Assembly (NCBI GenBank): GCA_963920525.1
Contig: OY986436.1
Coordinates: 175,824,361 to 175,888,360 of the forward strand
Direction of reading: 5' to 3'
DNA: 64,000 nt
Origin: Dichetophora obliterata
Lineage: Eukaryota > Arthropoda > Insecta > Diptera > Sciomyzidae
A program made the translations under genes and the position numbers. Of the stretch, positions 44,501 through 55,805 are shown in pieces; position 1 is the first letter of the stretch, and each line of letters begins with the position of its first letter. Below the pieces are notes generated by a model. It did not search any database, was not told the origin of the DNA, and worked only from the letters and a program-made list of their open reading frames with translations.

Positions 44501-44895
44501 TAGGAACTTTCTAGAAACAAAAAGCACGTTGTGCACCAATTTTTATTTGTATTACTTAAAAATGTCTTATACGTATGTTAGCCCATTTCGCTACTCTTTC
44601 TTATATTTCTAGCCACTTTAAATAAATCTTGTATTTTTACCTTCATTTTATTACAAAGTCCTGAATTAATTTTTTTATTATTTTTTATGTATTAATCTTA
44701 TGTATAAAAAGATCTACATATACATGTATAAACTATAAAATGAACTGTTTTTTAATAAATATGTGTAATGTATTCATTTCACACGTTAAAAAATTGTTTT
44801 TTTTTTATTTAAATGAAAAAACAAAAAAATTTCCCCCCCAAGATTCATGCCTTCCGCCTCTGTCTTCTTGGTCTGGCTACAGGCCTGCAACGGAG

Positions 44896-45512
44896 CAATT
44901 TTCTGATTTGGGGGCCGTTGGGTCATTGGCATGTTGGGTTAGTCGATAACTATAGTCACTGAAAAAATTATTTCTTTTTATATTTCTTTCGATTGTGCGG
45001 AAACTAATAAACAGATTAGCAAAATTGATGAATTAAATTTAAAGTAAATTTATTTTTATTTATTATAACCAAATTGGTCAATTAAAACGGAAGATATGGT
45101 AAAATGTATGTAGCTATATCCAAAAAAATTGGATCTAAAACTAAAAAATATATTTCTCGAAAACCTATCCATAGAATAATGCGATTTATTGCGATTTTCG
45201 TGTTCAGCGGGCCGAAATAAGAAACAAATAGTGGCATACGGATCACAAAAATGGTGGCGCATAGTGTTATTAGCGCAATTTCTGCATTTGTAAGAACTCA
45301 TAATTTCTTTAAAGTAATTATGAAGTTTTCCAATATCTTGTCCATTGTTTAAGTACTTCTCGCACAAACCTCGATTTAAAATTCTAAACTCTTGCATTAT
45401 TAAATAAAACAACTTATTTGATTAATTTTCGAATAAATTTCGTTTATGAAATGCAGAATGAAAACATGAGGCGATAATGTGGGGAAACAAGGAGGAATTA
45501 TGACCCTCTTTA
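44896..45512. other. Spacer, no gene recognised
   Basis: A 118-codon minus-strand frame (45056-45412) is present but shows no recognisable domain, so I do not call it a gene. Confidence 0.4.
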
Positions 45513-45651
45513 GGCATATCTACGGTGACCATATTTTTTAGAGCAAACTACAGGACACACAAAATTTTAAATATTTCATACATAGGATGTTTATTGGATA
45601 TAACAGTATATATTCAGAACAGTATACATACATAACATACATACAGATCAG

Positions 45652-45976
45652 TGGCGACCGTAGCCTAGTGGGTAGAATGCGTGGCCACTAAGCTAAAGAG
45701 CCGCGGTAGCCCGGGTTCAATTCCAGCTCAGACAAAAAGTTTTTGCAATTGAACTATTTTTTTTGTTCGGTTGTCACCTCTCTGCAGACAATGGCAAACC
45801 TCAGAGAGTAAAAATTGCCATGTAAAGCTTCTTGAGAACATACGCCGTTCGGAGTTGGCATAAAACACGTAGGTTCAGTTCTCGGTCATTCGTGATCAAA
45901 CATTTAATAACACGCACAACACAATAGAAGCTAGGTCAAAGTCCTTCCAAGGGCTGAAATGGCCAGTTTATTTTAT
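45652..45976 (+). mobile_element. tRNA-derived SINE with target duplication
   Basis: A 325-bp element whose head has box A TAGCCTAGTGGGTAGAATGC and box B GGGTTCAATTCC at proper spacing for RNA polymerase III, followed by a tRNA-unrelated body containing GCCGTTCGGAGTTGGCATAA. ATACATACAGATCAG before and ATACATACAGAACAG after form a 15-bp duplication with one mismatch, although the locus is TACA-rich. It would be mobilised by a LINE. Confidence 0.8.
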
Positions 45977-46189
45977 ATACATACAGAACAGTATACATAC
46001 ATGGTTAAAAATCTTGAACTACATTTAAAAATTTTTTGGATTACATATAGGACATTACCAAAAAAAGATTACTTTTTAATCCAAGGAAAAGTTTAAAATT
46101 TTTCAATCCAAAAAAGATTAGTTTTCAATCCGCAAAAAGTTTAAAAAATGTAATATAAATATCAACTTAAAATAAAAAACTTTTCTGAC

Positions 46190-46262
46190 CAGTTCATGAT
46201 TTGAACACACTTCCTCTGTTGAGCTGGTTCAACACCTTATCCACTCGTCCAACTCAGTTGTT
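46190..46262 (-). repeat. tRNA-Ser-like segment 1
   Basis: The minus strand reads GGACGAGTGGATAAGGTGTT (box A of the tRNA-Ser/Leu type) and GTGTTCAAATC (box B). Surrounding stems are imperfect, so this is a tRNA-derived repeat and not a working tRNA gene. Confidence 0.6.
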
Positions 46263-46377
46263 AACATAGTTTCGCTTATTGTGCATCATTACGAATGCAA
46301 GTAAGCTTGCAGTAAGTAAGCAAGCGAGCAGAAACGTGGGTTCGATACCCAGCTAAATTAAAGTAAAATAAAAAATA

Positions 46378-46446
46378 TACTGACCAGTACGTGATTTGAA
46401 CACACGTCCTCTGATGTGCTAGTCCAATACCTTATCCACTCGTCCA
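46378..46446 (-). repeat. tRNA-Ser-like segment 2
   Basis: A second copy with GGACGAGTGGATAAGG and GTGTTCAAATC. Between the two, on the plus strand, GTGGGTTCGATACCCAGC (near 46335) forms a perfect T-arm. Confidence 0.6.
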
Positions 46447-46621
46447 TTTTCAGGAACGTAAGTTTGAGACCCAGCTAAATTAAACCAATCTTTGGATTAA
46501 AAAATAGTGCTTTTTGGATTAAAAATTCCTTCAAACCAAAGTTTGGATTAAAAAGAAGTTCAAAATTTTTAACCGTGTACGAGTTCGTTAAAATGTATTA
46601 AAAACAGATAGGCTTATTCTA

Positions 46622-46754
46622 CGGCTACCCGTAGAGTAAACGCCGAAGCAGGCAGGCAGGCGCAGGCAGTGCCCTGCGAAGAAACCAGATAGAAATAAAG
46701 CCAAGCTAACTTTTATCTGCCTGCTTGCCTCGGCGTTTATTCTGGGGGCAGCCT
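46622..46754. repeat. Foldback element with 38-bp arms
   Basis: 46622-46659 and 46717-46754 are inverted copies, both with TAAACGCCGA and GCAGGCAG landmarks, around a 57-bp centre. The RNA would form a long hairpin. Confidence 0.75.
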
Positions 46755-47717
46755 GAGCTTTGTATATTGATTTGCAATTTGATATTGCTTTACATAAGGT
46801 AAGTACATTTTATATTAATATTTCAGATATTACCTGTTCATTAACCTTTAAACGCATTTGATTTTTTGTAACGTAAAAGACTTTTAGTGTCAAATCGACA
46901 CTATGCATTACAACCAAGGATTTGAGTTTATTACCAGGAAAAACTAAATTTTTATGCTCACATTCATGTTAAATTAAATTATTTATTTTAAAAAAACTCA
47001 AAAGCAATGCTCCATATTAGATATAATATAATAGATATAATAACATTAGAAATCATTAAATAATTCATAAAATGTTAAAAATAACAATTTGTTTGTTATT
47101 CACCAACTACACTAAGTTTGAGCACATTTTTGTCAAGAAGATGAATTGGAGAAACTGAAGATGACCAGTAACAGAGATAGATAATATTTTTATAAAAATG
47201 AACAAAAATTTGCTGTTTTAGTTATTATTTTTTATTTGCGTTCTTTTCTTAACTTTGTGTTAATTCGACACTGAACGTTGTTTTGAGGGAAATTTTGTGT
47301 ACAGATTAACAACGACAGCAATTGGGAATTTTTTCTTTGGTAAAATCTAAATTTTGGCATGATAATAAAAATAAAAATAGTTCAACGCATTAATTTTAGT
47401 GAATAGTTTTAATCTATATCATAGGTTTCTGGCTATAGATTAATCTATATCACAGGATTATTAGAAAAACTAATTAAAAAACTTAAAATCACAATAAAAA
47501 ATAAAAAAAAAATTTTTAATAAATTTTATAGAATACAGTACAAAAACAGAGCACTTTATAAAATACAGAACATTTGTATGTTTTGCATAACAAAATAATT
47601 TATACAGGACATTGCCTTTAAAAAGAGTACTGTACTGTATTATACAGTACGGATGGTCACCGTAGGCATAGTTTACTTTGCAAATGTAATACAATTTAAT
47701 AATTATTTTTCAATAAA

Positions 47718-47857
47718 TAAATGGCAGTAGTTTATTAGTCCAAGTCAATTTCTTTCCATTTCATCACATTTGTTTTACTACGATATATAAATGGCAGTAG
47801 CTTTTTAGTCTATGCCAATTTCTTTCAATTTCATCACATTTGTTATACTGCGATTAC
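47718..47857. repeat. 70-bp tandem duplication
   Basis: Two copies starting ATAAATGGCAGTAG and containing CAATTTCTTTC and TTTCATCACATTTGTT, with about 10% difference. Confidence 0.85.
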
Positions 47858-47869
47858 ATTGGGCCAAAT

Positions 47870-48235
47870 GACTCATTTCTGCTCAACAAATGAATGAGAT
47901 GGGATACCGTTCATTAAACTTATTATAAACTATTTCGAACGCATTCAATGGAGAATGGATAAAAAAAAACCAAATATACTAAAAACAAAGGAAAACGTCA
48001 ATAAAAAAATACAAAAATACAACAACAAACAACTAGTTGTCAAACGAAATGAGATACTTTCGCAAAAAAACCAATGAAAACACTTTTGAATGACTCATTT
48101 TAAATGAGTCATTTGAAGGAGGCGGAGCAGGTATAGAAAAGTAAACTATTCTTGATCAACAACACATTTTTAGTCGCCCTCGCCATATTCGTCAGTCGAC
48201 ACGCAGCCATAATTTTGAAGTAATTTTGAAGCACA
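47870..48235. other. Short spacer, no gene recognised
   Basis: AT-rich sequence with an ATGACTCATTT word repeated near 47868 and 48091. No domain or TIR pair seen. Confidence 0.4.
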
Positions 48236-48237
48236 TA

Positions 48238-49684
48238 CACAGAGAAAACAACATTTTCAAAAGTGGCAGAAACGTGCTACTTTTACAAACGTTTGACCCA
48301 GATTTTGCACTTCTAGCGTTTATTTTAATTTTCAAAACGAACATTTTAAAATGAAATAGTAAAACGTTTGTTTTCATTTTAAAAACGAAAATTTTAAAAT
48401 GAGATTCTAAACTTTTAAAATGCAATAGTTAAACGTTAATTTTCATTTTAAAAACGAAAATTCTTAAATAAGTTTCTAAACTGTTTGTTTGATTTTTTAC
48501 AATGGACATTTCAAAACGAAATAGTAAATGTTTAATTTCATTTTAAAAACAAAAATTTTAAAATTAGCTTCTTAAATGTTTATTCGATTTTTAACAATAA
48601 ACATTTTAAAATGCAATAGTAAAACGATTCATTTCATTTTAAAACAGAAAATTTTCATTATTTCCTATTAATTCAAAAAATTTCCCAAAATACCAATTTT
48701 CATTATTTGTACTAATTAAAAAAGGTTTTATTGATTTTCAAAATTATAGTGTCAATTCAGTTATTTTATCATCAGCTTTGTTCATCTCGTCCAAATTTTT
48801 TAGATGATGATACTGTATAAAAAAATAGCATTTTCCAGATATTAATTTTATTTTTAATACTTACCTTTTAGTTGTGGCAGCAAATGATCCAACTCAAACT
48901 CTTTCATTATTTTCTCTATTGAACGGAGACACCTGGCTTTGTTGACTGACTTTGCCAACTGACTAAAGCAATGTAAGTTGTATTAATTAAAAATTGACAG
49001 GCAGTGATGAAATCGAGAATGAAAAATATTTTATTTTTTGAACAAATATAAAATACATAGATCAATAAAACATATATGACAAGCAATTCGTTATAAACAA
49101 GTGTTTTTAAACAAAGTATGTGAAACCAACACTTCCACTTGAATTGTATTTATATATGTATTTAAATAATCATTTCACTATGTCATGGACCCGGAAAAAC
49201 GCTATGTATTTTTTTTTTAAACACTTCGTTTCACTTTTCTCTTTTAAAATGTGCGTTTACATTTTTGTATGGCGTAAAGTGTTTTTAAAAATATTAATTT
49301 TACCACAATTTATGGATAAAAAACACCAAACATACTAAAAACAGTTCGTGTTGTTCGTAAAACCAGTCGTTTTAGTTTTGTATTTAAAATTGTACGTTTT
49401 TATATTTATATAGCGTAAAATGTTTTCCAAAAAATTAATTGTACTCTGTTTCAATTTTAAAATGTGCGATTTCAATTTGTATGGAGTGAAATGTTTTTAA
49501 AAATATAAATTTTAACCTACTATATTATAGTAAAATATTCTTTGTTGTTTTAAAAACGTTTCGTTTTACTTTTCTATTTGAAAATATGCGTTTTCATTTT
49601 TGTATGGGGTAACATATTTTCGAAAATATTAATTTTACTAAACGTTTTTAAAATGTGCGTTTTTGATTTTTTGTTTTCTCAGTG
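48238..49684. mobile_element. TA-target element built of TTTTAAAA repeats
   Basis: TIR CACAGAGAAAACA and TGTTTTCTCAGTG, flanked by TA on both sides. The left half holds ~90-bp units around ATTTTAAAATGAAATAGTAA plus AACG; the right half holds units around AAATGTGCGTTTTCATTTTT with GTATGG. No transposase. Probably a Tc1/mariner-mobilised MITE. Confidence 0.75.
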
Positions 49685-49686
49685 TA

Positions 49687-50685
49687 AGATTTTACTTTGG
49701 ATTTTGCAAAAATCATATGCAAATCACTTCTACCTTTTATACAAAGCGACTGACTATAAGCAAATAATATCTGGGACACAAATGACCCAACGGGGGTTAA
49801 AAATGGCATATTTAGTAACTTTTAGCCTAACAGATTCTTTTTTATTACTACTAAAGAACAATAGAAGTGGGTCCTATCTGCCGTTTGTGTTGAAATAAAC
49901 TTTAAATTTTTTTCAGCAAATTTATTTTCCTTTCTTAAGGTCTTAAGTGACCCTATGGTCTGACAGACTTAATATATTAAAAATCAATTTTTAGACTTGA
50001 ATAGAAACTATCTAACGAATAAAATAGGTTTGGCCGCCAAAATCGACCAACTAAACCATAGTGCGTGGTAGTGCCAATGTTTATTTTAGTTTTACTTTTG
50101 TATCAACAAATAAGCTTTACAACGCATTTTACTTCATGAATGAAAATCTGAGTCACTGAACACAAGACCGAACTTTCGAGTGAAATAAAGCACGTGACAT
50201 TCATCATGTGCAATGTTTGTGGCGTCTGATGTAATTTGTAATTAGCTTTTAACGATGTCGTGAGAAATATTATTATGATGAAATTTTGATTTTATATTCT
50301 ATACAGATTTTAGATGTCGAATGTAAACTTCATGTTAGGTCTGTTCCCATACTTGAAATTTTGTGTAAGCTTTCGAAAACTTGTGCAAGTATTTAATAAA
50401 ATTCTTTTTTCGCACATTAAAAACTTGCAGAAGAGATCAACATTGAAGAGCAAAATATTTCTTCTTCCAGTTAAAAGTTTCTCTTATACAAATTGCATGT
50501 AGAAAAACTTGGAAGTTGTAATATAGTATAAACAAATGTCAAACTTTGTATAAACACTTCCATTTCAATTTAGAAAATCCAAAAGTTGGAAGGTTTTATT
50601 AAAAATGCGTTCACGTATTTTTGTGCATTTTTTTTGTTCAGAGACAATTTCCTTGATTTCTACCTTTTCATATCTTATCTTATTA
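49687..50685. other. AT-rich spacer, no gene recognised
   Basis: About 1 kb with only short frames and no recognised domain or repeat. Confidence 0.45.
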
Positions 50686-50753
50686 CCCGACTACGGCGAA
50701 GCAAAAGTAGAGGTATATGTGTTTGACCGGTATGTATGTATGTATGTATGTAT

Positions 50754-52406
50754 TAGGGAGTCCAATCACGGAAGCTATTCTTGATCCCGGGATTATCGGG
50801 CTTGAAAATTTCAATCCCAAGATCCCGGGATTAGTTCGGGATTGAAAATTTTAAGAAGTAAATAATTAAAAACGTTTTTAATACAATTTTTTGTTATTTA
50901 TTACTTGAAACTAAGGAATGTAAATTAATTCATTTATAAAGTAACAAAAACAAAACAAAAAATATTAAAGATATTCACAATTGCGTAGTTTTCAGTGTAG
51001 TTAAAAAATTCCGTGGTGTTGTACTACACTTTACCGAGCGGTTTTAATATTTTTTCTTGTTTTACATGAAATCTCTAAAAACCAAAAGTGTGGTAATTTT
51101 AAGTAGCCTAATGATATGTTTAACGAACGTGGATTTTAAAGTTCCATAAACAACTGATCGGTTGCCAGTTATTTTCTAAATGCAAAAATTAAAGAAGCTC
51201 AAAATGCAAGTTAAACTTTTTATGACATATATTAAAAAATATATCAAATTGGACAGTTAATTTATTTGCATAGTAACAAAAAGCTATATTGGGAGGTTCC
51301 CAACCACAAATTCTATTTTAAAGGGTGCTCATATTGTGATTTTCAACTATGGCAAAAAAAAACAACGATACTACTATATCACACAATAGTGAATACCCTT
51401 ATTGTTAATAAACACAAAAAACATAAACAATATTAATGACTAGCGCATTGTATTAATTTAACCCTTTCAGTGGATTTGCCAAATATATTGGATACGTTTA
51501 GCTTTTTTTTTAAATTAAATTGTTTGGTTCTATGAAAAAAAGATGAACCAACATGATAAAAATAAATTTAGAGAAATATTTGACATTAAAGTCAGTTATA
51601 TTTTCGTTTTTGCGGCGAAGAAAAGCAAAACAAAATTTTTTTGGGCTATTTTAAAAGGAAAAAGAAACCGGAAAAAGATAAATTTTATGTTTTTTTTTAT
51701 TTTTTTTATGGCTTTAATGATAAGAATATTAAGAGGGTTTAAAAACAAAGATCTAAAGGGTTGAGATACCTTTAAAAGATAAAAAAAGACTATGTGCCGA
51801 ACAGGAGCAAAACAATTTTTTCTTTGAACAAGCTTGTAAAACGAAAGTAGCGCAGGTTAAAATAAGAGATATGTTTTTCATTTTTTAAGGGCCTAAATGT
51901 TAGGAATATTACCTAAAAAATATTATTTTGTTCTTAGCTTAGCCTGGCCATGGAAAGAGTTTTGTTCAAATATTATTACAAATATAACCCGCTGATGAGA
52001 AGCACCGTTCTGATTCTATGCTAGTTGGATAAATAGTTGTACAATAGTCGTAAGCAACTTGTAAGTTTCGATCACGATTGCCTTCACCATAAAACAAAAT
52101 TATTTCATAAGTCAGAACATCTGACGATTTTTAAATACATACCTTACTTCCCGATGTTGCAAATTCTTCTAAAACTTTGCAAAGTCTTTGCTCCAGTGAT
52201 TCAAACTCATCATCCTAACAATCTTTTTCAGCTTCAATAAAAGTTTTTTCTAATTCTATATTCATATCAACTTAAAATGAAATGTATTCATTTAAATGAA
52301 TACTTGTAATAGAAATTTTTTATTTAAAAATCCCGGGATCCAAGATAGACAATCCTGGGACTTAAAAGGGCTTAAATCGTCCGGGATCCCGGGATTGACT
52401 TCCCTA
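50754..52406 (-). mobile_element. Non-autonomous hAT-derived element, copy C
   Basis: Starts TAGGGAGTCCAATCACGG and ends GATTGACTTCCCTA; flanks GTATGTAT and GTGTGTAT are an 8-bp duplication with one mismatch. The minus strand near 51955-52030 retains the SERxFSxAG-type hAT relic. CCCGGGAT palindromes crowd both ends. Confidence 0.85.
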
Positions 52407-52439
52407 GTGTGTATGTATGTATTTATGTTCTTCTGTTTC

Positions 52440-53530
52440 ACTCTCACTTCTAAAGTACTTATCATACTTTGACAAATAAGGTAGCGTTGGAAGCGTTTCG
52501 ATAGCTTTCTAGTTAATGGCTATGTGACGTCACATTTACTTTTATATAGCGCCCTCTAGCGGACCCAAAGTAATGAGAAAAAAATTTTATTTAGTGACAT
52601 AAGCCAATGAGGTATGATTAAAGACGTTTTGATTGCCCGATGAAGAAAAGTTATGTGACGTCACATATAGTTTAATATAGCGCTCTCTAGAGGACAAAAA
52701 GTCAACTAAACCCCTAACTTCTAAACTACTAATCATAATTTGACAAATGAGGTATCGTTAGAAGCGTCTTCACCGAGCGCTAGTTATAGGTTATATGATG
52801 TTACATAAAAATTAATATAGCGCCTTCTAGAGGACAGAAAGTAAAATAAACCCTTACTTCTAAACTACTCATCGTCATTGGACAAATGAGATATCGTTCG
52901 AAGCGTTTAGATCGTCCGCTGACTAAAGGCCATGTGATGTCACATAAAATTTAATATGGCGTCATCTGGAGGACAGAAAGTCAACTAAACCCTAACTTCT
53001 AAACTACTTCTCAGAATTTAACAAATGAGGTATCGTTGGAAACGTTTTGATCGTCCACTGGTTATAAGTTATGTAACGTAACATACAATTTAATATAGCG
53101 TCCTCTAGAGAACATTAAGTAAACTAAACCACTAACTTCTGAATTACTTATCATATTTTGACAAATGAGGTATCGTTGGAAGCGTTTTTCTCGTCCGGTG
53201 GTTAAAAGCTATGTGACGTAAAATTGAATTTAATATGGCGCCCTCTAGAGTACAGAAAGTGAACTAAACCACTATCTTCTAAAATACTTATCATATTTTG
53301 ACGAATGAGGCGTTTTCCACGTCCACTGATTAAAGGCTCTGTGATGTCATCACATTATATATAATAAAGCGTCCTCTAGAGGACAGAACATTAACTACGA
53401 CCCTATCTTCTAAATTACTCATCATAATTTGATAAATCAGGTATAGTTTTCTTTTAGTCCGCTTATTATAGACTTTGTGACATCACATTTAATTGAATGT
53501 GGTGCCTTCTATAGGACATAAAGTCATGCA
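52440..53530 (+). repeat. ~135-bp satellite array, eight units
   Basis: Each unit reads approximately TTCTAAACTACTTATCATA, TTTGACAAATGAGGTATCGT, TGGAAGCG, a TGTGACGTCACAT-type palindrome, then TATAGCGCCCTCTAGAGGAC. Palindromes (some mutated) fall near 52523, 52653, 52793, 52930, 53069, 53208, 53338 and 53469. Confidence 0.88.
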
Positions 53531-53751
53531 CTAAAAAAAATGTTAAAAGCCATAATAAACATCTTTGCTTATAAATTGATCAACAAATAATTAATAAGTA
53601 GTTAATACTTTGAATTCTGTAAAAATTGTATCCCCAAAATAACTTAAATAAAGAAATAAGTTCAAAAAACTAAAACCCGACTACTAAAAATTACGCGTTA
53701 AATAGTATGAAACAAGTAAATGTTCTCATCTGAAATTTTTATGTATAAACT

Positions 53752-54086
53752 AATGTTTTTTGTTTATTAAATGAACAACTCATACATAATATATTTTGTT
53801 ATATTTTATACATATTCATAGGGATATTCAGAAGATATCTCTAGTCGTATGCTACCTATCCTAACAAAACAATACATTGTAACAGTGGTAAGCGATAATA
53901 AGCCTTAGGGCAAAGTGCATCAAGAGAACGACATATCACCATACATCTAGAGGGCGTTATATAACCATATATGATATATGAGGTGGCATGCGACTACGGA
54001 TATCTTCTGAATATCACTATGAATATGTATAATATACAATAAAATATATTATGTGTAAGTTGTTTATTTAATAAACAAAAAACATT
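53752..54086. repeat. Long foldback with 106-bp arms
   Basis: 53752-53857 and 53981-54086 are inverted copies of about 88% identity around a 123-bp centre. Landmarks are GTTTATTAAAT, CATATTCATAG and ATATTCAGAAGATATC. It may be a foldback MITE, or a source of double-stranded RNA if transcribed. Confidence 0.85.
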
Positions 54087-54830
54087 GATAAACAAAATAT
54101 TATGTTTATATTTATATTTATGTTTATGTTAAATTTTGTGTGACAAATTATTAAAACACAAGTAAGATATTATCTTCGACTGGATCTAGTAAAAATACCT
54201 CCATGTCCGTATTTTAGTATACTCGAAGTTTTCAATGTTGTATTATTTTGAGGACGCGACTTTTATACGGCGTAGTTTTTATCCAAATATTTATAATTTT
54301 AAATTCAGGGTACATCCTAATTATCAAAGCTTATGTCTCAAGCAAATATTAAGTTTAAACAATCATATTTTTGGAATTTATGAATAACGTCTTTTTGTAT
54401 AGAAGGTGGTTTGGTTTTGCTTAATTCCAAACATCGAGTGCATTACATAGATTAAAACTTATTGCAAAACTTTAAGCAACTGTAAAGGGGAAGTTGCGTT
54501 TTGTCAATCTTAGTAGGCAGGATCGCCATGTAACGTTATAGCTAATTTTTAAGAAGCTGGCTGGAGTGTAATGAATTTAAAATTTGTAATTAATCTCTTT
54601 TGATAATAAATTCTGGAACCTAAAGGTCCCTGTGCCTTTAAGTTTGGTTTTGCCTTTGAGTTTAGCTTCCAGCACGGCATTCCAGACTTTCGGTGCATTA
54701 AAATGCACCATTACAGAAGTGAAATAAAAAAATCGGCTTGCGCACTATTCAATGTCTTCTAAATCAAGAAATCGTACTGGTATTTATACAGTAATTTTCT
54801 TTTCTTGTTCTTATTCTAATAAACATAATC
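54087..54830. other. AT-rich spacer, no gene recognised
   Basis: No domain or repeat pair was identified in this stretch. Confidence 0.4.
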
Positions 54831-54871
54831 AGCCCTATCATGAATAATTTTTCACACGGAATCTTAAAAGG

Positions 54872-55008
54872 GAGTTTTCATTTTTAAGATAAAGCTCAAG
54901 AACATTTTAGAAATTTTTAATGCAAATTTGTTGATTAACCGTTGATGAACAAATTTGCATTAAAAATATTCAAAATGTTCTTGAGCTTTATCTTAAAAAT
55001 GAAAACTC
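54872..55008. repeat. Near-perfect hairpin with 61-bp arms
   Basis: 54872-54932 and 54948-55008 are inverted repeats matching at all but a few positions around a 15-base loop. Landmarks are GAGTTTTCATTTTTAAGATA and AAGCTCAAGAACATTTT. Confidence 0.9.
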
Positions 55009-55690
55009 ATTACCACTAAATTTTTAATGGTAATGGAAATTTTAATGTTAATGCAAAAAAATTTGCATTACTATTAAATTTTTAATGGTATTACCGTTAC
55101 AATGGAAGAAATTTAAATTACCACTAAAATTTAAAAAAATTTCTACCAGTACAAAATTTTTCAAGTATAAAAATCTGTTAGTGACGTGGTTTCTTTTCAA
55201 TAAAAAATTTGCTGATCAAAAAACTCATTGACGGAAAGGGTAACTAAAATAAATGATATATAACAATAATGAAAAAATTATTGTCTGAGGAAGCAACTGT
55301 GAAATCAAAAACAAATTTTGATAGTATGTAACATTTATTAGCATTATTAAATACTAGCATATTTAAATTCATGTCGCTAAGTTTTTGTCTTCGCGACCGA
55401 TTGGTGATGTTTTTTGCTATTTCAGTGGTAATGCAAATTTTTTGCATTAACATTAAAATTTTTTCATTACCATTAAAAATTTAGTTGTAATGCAAATTTT
55501 TTTCCACTACCATTACATGCTAATGGTAATGTAATTTTTTCCATGTAATTAATGTTTTCATTAAACATTAATTAGTTTCCATGTAAACTAATGGTAATGC
55601 GAATTTATTGTGCATATTTAGTGGTAATGGAAATTTATTTTGCATTACCGCTAGGTAGTTAATGGTAATGGAAAATTAATGGAAATGGAA
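55009..55690. repeat. TAATGG/TAATGCAAATTT simple-repeat array
   Basis: Degenerate words TAATGGTAATG, TTAATGCAAATTT and CATTACCATTA recur in both orientations over about 680 bp, adjoining the hairpin. An ordinary-looking interval (55200-55430) interrupts the array. Confidence 0.7.
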
Positions 55691-55805
55691 AATGCTCATC
55701 TATGATATGTACAAATCTTACCTAGTTAAAAAAAAAATACTGCTTAAGTGTGCTTTACAGAAAACATGTGAAAATCGTTATTCATAGACCGAAATTTACG
55801 AATAT

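Larger units (their letters stand above)
43088..44887. mobile_element. hAT-type element with perfect 8-bp TSD
   Basis: Ends CAGGCCTGTAGCCAG and CTGGCTACAGGCCTG (the latter beginning TCTGGCTAC) are inverted repeats. CAACGGAG lies directly outside both (43080-43087 and 44888-44895). It is 1800 bp, noncoding, and contains a nested TA-target MITE. It interrupted sequence just upstream of the Harbinger relic. Confidence 0.92.
46000..46577. mobile_element. TA-target MITE carrying two tRNA-Ser-like segments
   Basis: TIR CATGGTTAAAAATCTTGAAC at the left pairs with CACGGTTAAAAATTTTGAAC read from the right; TA flanks both (45998-45999, 46578-46579). The interior contains two copies of a tRNA-like sequence. 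It is unrelated to the hAT TIRs around it. Confidence 0.8.
45521..47664. mobile_element. hAT-like TIR element hosting nested insertions
   Basis: TACGGTGACCAT starts the left end and its complement ATGGTCACCGTA ends the right. The flanks GGCATATC and GGCATAGT match at 6 of 8 positions, a worn hAT duplication. Subterminal ACAGTA/ACAGGACA words recur at both ends. It contains the SINE, a MITE and a foldback element described below. Confidence 0.65.
50686..53684 (+). mobile_element. Repeat element with CCCGACTAC ends and satellite core, interrupted by hAT copy C
   Basis: CCCGACTACGGCGAAGC at 50686 and CCCGACTACTAAA at 53676 bracket a TATG microsatellite and an array of ~135 bp units. Copy C of the hAT family sits in the TATG tract. 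The ends are in direct, not inverted, orientation, so the transposition class is unclear (a Helitron-like repeat is one option). Confidence 0.5.

Noticed and set aside
42005..44960. Complete Harbinger element
   Set aside because: I tried CAGCCCTATCATAG near 42005 and sequence near 44920-44960 as ends, but they do not form an inverted repeat and no TTA/TAA duplication fits.
45056..45412. 118-codon minus-strand frame
   Set aside because: No recognisable family, no intron signals and AT-rich noncoding-like composition. Possible but not supportable.
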